Below the pieces are notes generated by a model. It was not told the origin of the DNA and ran no database searches. It worked only from the letters and a program-made list of their open reading frames with translations. The position numbers and the translations under genes were made by a program. 17,006 bases of DNA from Chrysochromulina tobinii (Eukaryota > Haptophyta > Prymnesiales > Chrysochromulinaceae), in NCBI GenBank assembly GCA_001275005.1, contig JWZX01002463.1, positions 1 to 17,006 on the forward strand. Reading direction: 5' to 3'. Positions 15,901 to 17,006 of the stretch are shown one piece after another (positions within the stretch are counted from its first letter, which is position 1; the number at the start of each line of letters is the position of its first letter).

Positions 15901-16082
15901 GCGGGAGCATCTTTCGATCAAAGCCCAAGGAGGCAGTCTCCCTGGCAGCTGACGTGTGCCAAGGGGAGACGGTCAATGATGCGTTTGCAGCCTGGGGTCT
16001 GACCAAGACTTCCTCTTTCACCGCAGAGCCGACACCCGTCGCCCGGCGCACGCGTGGCGCCACGCGCGCCACGGGCCACTGA
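12910..16082 (+). CDS. Kinesin-6 family motor (KIF20/MKLP-like), three exons
   Basis: The product is a microtubule plus-end motor of the type used in the central spindle and cytokinesis. Exons are 12910-14484, 14557-14795 and 14954-16082, giving 980 residues; introns are GT/AG in phases 0 and 2. The motor domain occupies about residues 45-430: P-loop GTTNAGKT followed by YTIQG (127-139; the TN(A/S)GKT-YTIQG form is typical of KIF20), switch I NDVSSRSH (270-277), switch II DLAGAE (from Asp323), and the end LRFASTASSVKIL. An Ala/Glu-rich loop insertion follows HRMRREGEGDE. A 30-residue repeat insert (288-317) sits just before switch II. A Gln-rich linker follows (LAQQLAQLQQQFVAAQTDR), then a long coiled coil over exons 2 and 3 with Ala-rich heptads, and a basic C-terminus (KKTTRFSYRKEK; RRTRGATRATGH). 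The start at 12910 has the context gaagATGG. All three nucleotide motifs are intact, so it should be active. The subfamily call is good but not certain. Confidence 0.9.
13771..13860 (+). repeat. Three perfect 30-bp repeats inside the kinesin motor domain
   Basis: Units 13771-13800, 13801-13830 and 13831-13860 are identical and each encode a cyclic form of TRPGADAPTA. They are inserted between the strand AVICLTLLA and the strand RLCLVDLAGAE that leads into switch II, i.e. in the intervening hairpin loop. Confidence 0.95.
14485..14556 (+). other. Kinesin intron 1
   Basis: The intron is 72 nt with consensus donor gtaagt and acceptor cctccctcatcag, phase 0. It contains cctctctgagtgc at 14512-14524 (shared with tRNase Z intron 1). 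Its last 21 nt (14536-14556, from tatgattgcc) are identical to the last 21 nt of kinesin intron 2. Confidence 0.92.
14796..14953 (+). other. Kinesin intron 2, internally repetitive
   Basis: The intron is 158 nt with donor gtacgt, phase 2; splicing gives REAEYAEQLKK. The element cctctctgattgc occurs three times (14824-14836, 14844-14856, 14877-14889). A longer 34-bp block recurs at 14803-14836 and 14856-14889, and ctctgatgag recurs at 14903-14930. The 3' end repeats that of intron 1. Confidence 0.92.
15216..15341 (+). repeat. 21-bp minisatellite encoding Ala-rich coiled-coil heptads
   Basis: Six units of 21 bp (gcg x4, gag, gca/gaa/gag, cgg with variants) encode AAAAEAR, AAAAEER and TAAAEER-type heptads. 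The repeat period equals one coiled-coil heptad, so copy number can change without disturbing the register. Confidence 0.92.
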
Positions 16083-17006
16083 GAGCCGAGGGCCACTGAG
16101 TGATCTCTGAGCGAGTGGCGCGCCTCGGACCCCTTGGGAGCGAGATGAGAGCGAGATGAGAGCGAGATCGACTCCACAATAGCCTGCTCAAGAAGCGGCG
16201 GTGGGGGGTGGGGAGGGCGCAAGGCGTGTGGTTGCCTGCATGGACAGTGAGGAGTGGGACGATACTCGATGACGCGGTGGGCGGCGCTGACGCGAGGTCA
16301 GCTGGTGCTGGCACTGCGGCCGGATGGGCATGTTGCGTGCGTGAGGTGGCTGATGTGATCTAGAGATGTGGCATGTGTGGCTCGAAGGGAGCTGAAGCGA
16401 GCGAACGCCAGCGTACCACGGGTACCAGACGCCCGACGAGCACGCACGTCGAGGTGCGCGCCCCCACCCTTCCTGCTGTTGCGTGCTTTGGTACAATGTA
16501 GTCCGATGTGTTTCATCGCTCCTCCGGGCCCGCCGGGTTGTTCCTCTGCCGTGCGGCGTCAATGACCGTGCCGCGCGTGCGGCCCATCCGAAGCGAAGAT
16601 CCGAAGCGACGGGCCGACGGCGCGCGTCGTTACGAAGTTTGTCTCGGGTTTCTTCATTACCGTAGTCGAGAGTACTAGTAGTCTGATAATTTCCGTGTTA
16701 ATCGTCGTGCTATGCGGGCCCCGCTAGTACATCCGTACGGATATATTATCTCACTGTTAGTCTACACACGGAACACAGTCGAGTGCTCTCGAGTCCACAG
16801 CTTACACCCCGGCACGCGGCAGCGGGACGCCTCAGGCATTTCACTTTCGGACGGAGCGCGCCGGTCACTCATCACGACCTCGGATGTGCGATGTATCGCG
16901 CTCAGAAGCCGAGCACGTGAGCAGCGCGACGCAAGGGAGTACGCCTCAGGAACGTCCGGGGTGAGCATGTTCTGCTCGTCGTCCACAGGCACAAGTGTTG
17001 GATGTT
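16083..17006. other. Downstream flank of kinesin-6, mostly non-coding
   Basis: Just after the kinesin stop there are short degenerate repeats: gggccactgag twice (16074 and 16091) and gagcgagat three times (16139-16170). The remainder contains no recognised gene up to about 16760. A perfect 12-bp palindrome, atccgtacggat, is at 16731-16742 within a locally AT-rich segment (16665-16765). Confidence 0.45.
16762..17006 (-). CDS. Possible 3' end of a gene leaving the window (hypothetical, partial)
   Basis: A minus-strand frame is open from the right edge to TAG at 16764-16762 and encodes about 80 residues (HPTLVPVDDEQNMLTPDVPE..., ending REHSTVFRV). The composition is balanced rather than low-complexity, with an acidic N-terminal part and a Cys/Arg-containing end (RCRVPGCKLWTREH). 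I recognise no family. It may be a terminal exon or a chance ORF. Confidence 0.28.
   Translation of the reverse strand, partial: HPTLVPVDDEQNMLTPDVPEAYSLASRCSRARLLSAIHRTSEVVMSDRRAPSESEMPEASRCRVPGCKLWTREHSTVFRV

Noticed and set aside
15179-16222. 347-codon minus-strand ORF antisense to kinesin exon 3
   Set aside because: It is Ala/Ser-rich low complexity produced by the complement of the heptad repeats.

Overview
The window reads as nuclear DNA of a GC-rich, intron-containing unicellular eukaryote, most likely an alga. The case rests on short spliceosomal introns (72-158 nt) with GT/AG ends whose removal restores conserved protein families, on a plant/algal-style short tRNase Z, on a CDK with a PATALRE helix, on a kinesin-6 motor, and on a secreted or surface protein that joins short parallel beta-helix repeats to a pherophorin-like Pro/Ser spacer. 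To my knowledge that last architecture is common in haptophytes (Emiliania, Chrysochromulina, Prymnesium relatives). I therefore favour a haptophyte, but a stramenopile or another GC-rich alga is not excluded.

Layout, left to right. A tRNase Z gene (+, about 388-1754, three visible exons, 5' end unresolved) converges on an intronless NF-YC histone-fold gene (-, 2455-3429). A two-exon cyclin-dependent kinase (-, 4144-5339) lies head to head with a 932-aa, 20-repeat EGF-like secreted protein (+, 5544-8342); the shared promoter interval is only 204 bp. That gene converges on a surface-protein locus on the minus strand. The locus consists of a beta-helix/Pro-rich/transmembrane part (10438-12375) followed, in the same frame and after a single TAG codon, by a 413-codon tail with its own tandem repeats (9196-10437). 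A kinesin-6 (KIF20/MKLP-like) gene (+, 12910-16082, three exons) diverges from it. The last 900 bp are mostly non-coding, with a possible 3' end of another minus-strand gene leaving the window at the right edge.

There is no operon logic here. Several products belong to cell division (CDK, kinesin-6), transcription (NF-Y), RNA maturation (tRNase Z) and the extracellular or cell-surface compartment (EGF protein, beta-helix protein).

Two patterns cut across the genes. First, nearly every gene carries in-frame tandem duplications of different unit lengths (33, 42, 9, 78/84, 84/87, 30 and 21 bp), and intergenic DNA carries non-codon ones (32 and 16 bp). Second, introns in different genes share short sequence blocks, and two introns of the kinesin gene have the same 3' end. 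This suggests a family of related introns (introner-like or duplicated). The most consequential single oddity is the in-frame TAG inside the basic stop-transfer cluster of the beta-helix surface protein.
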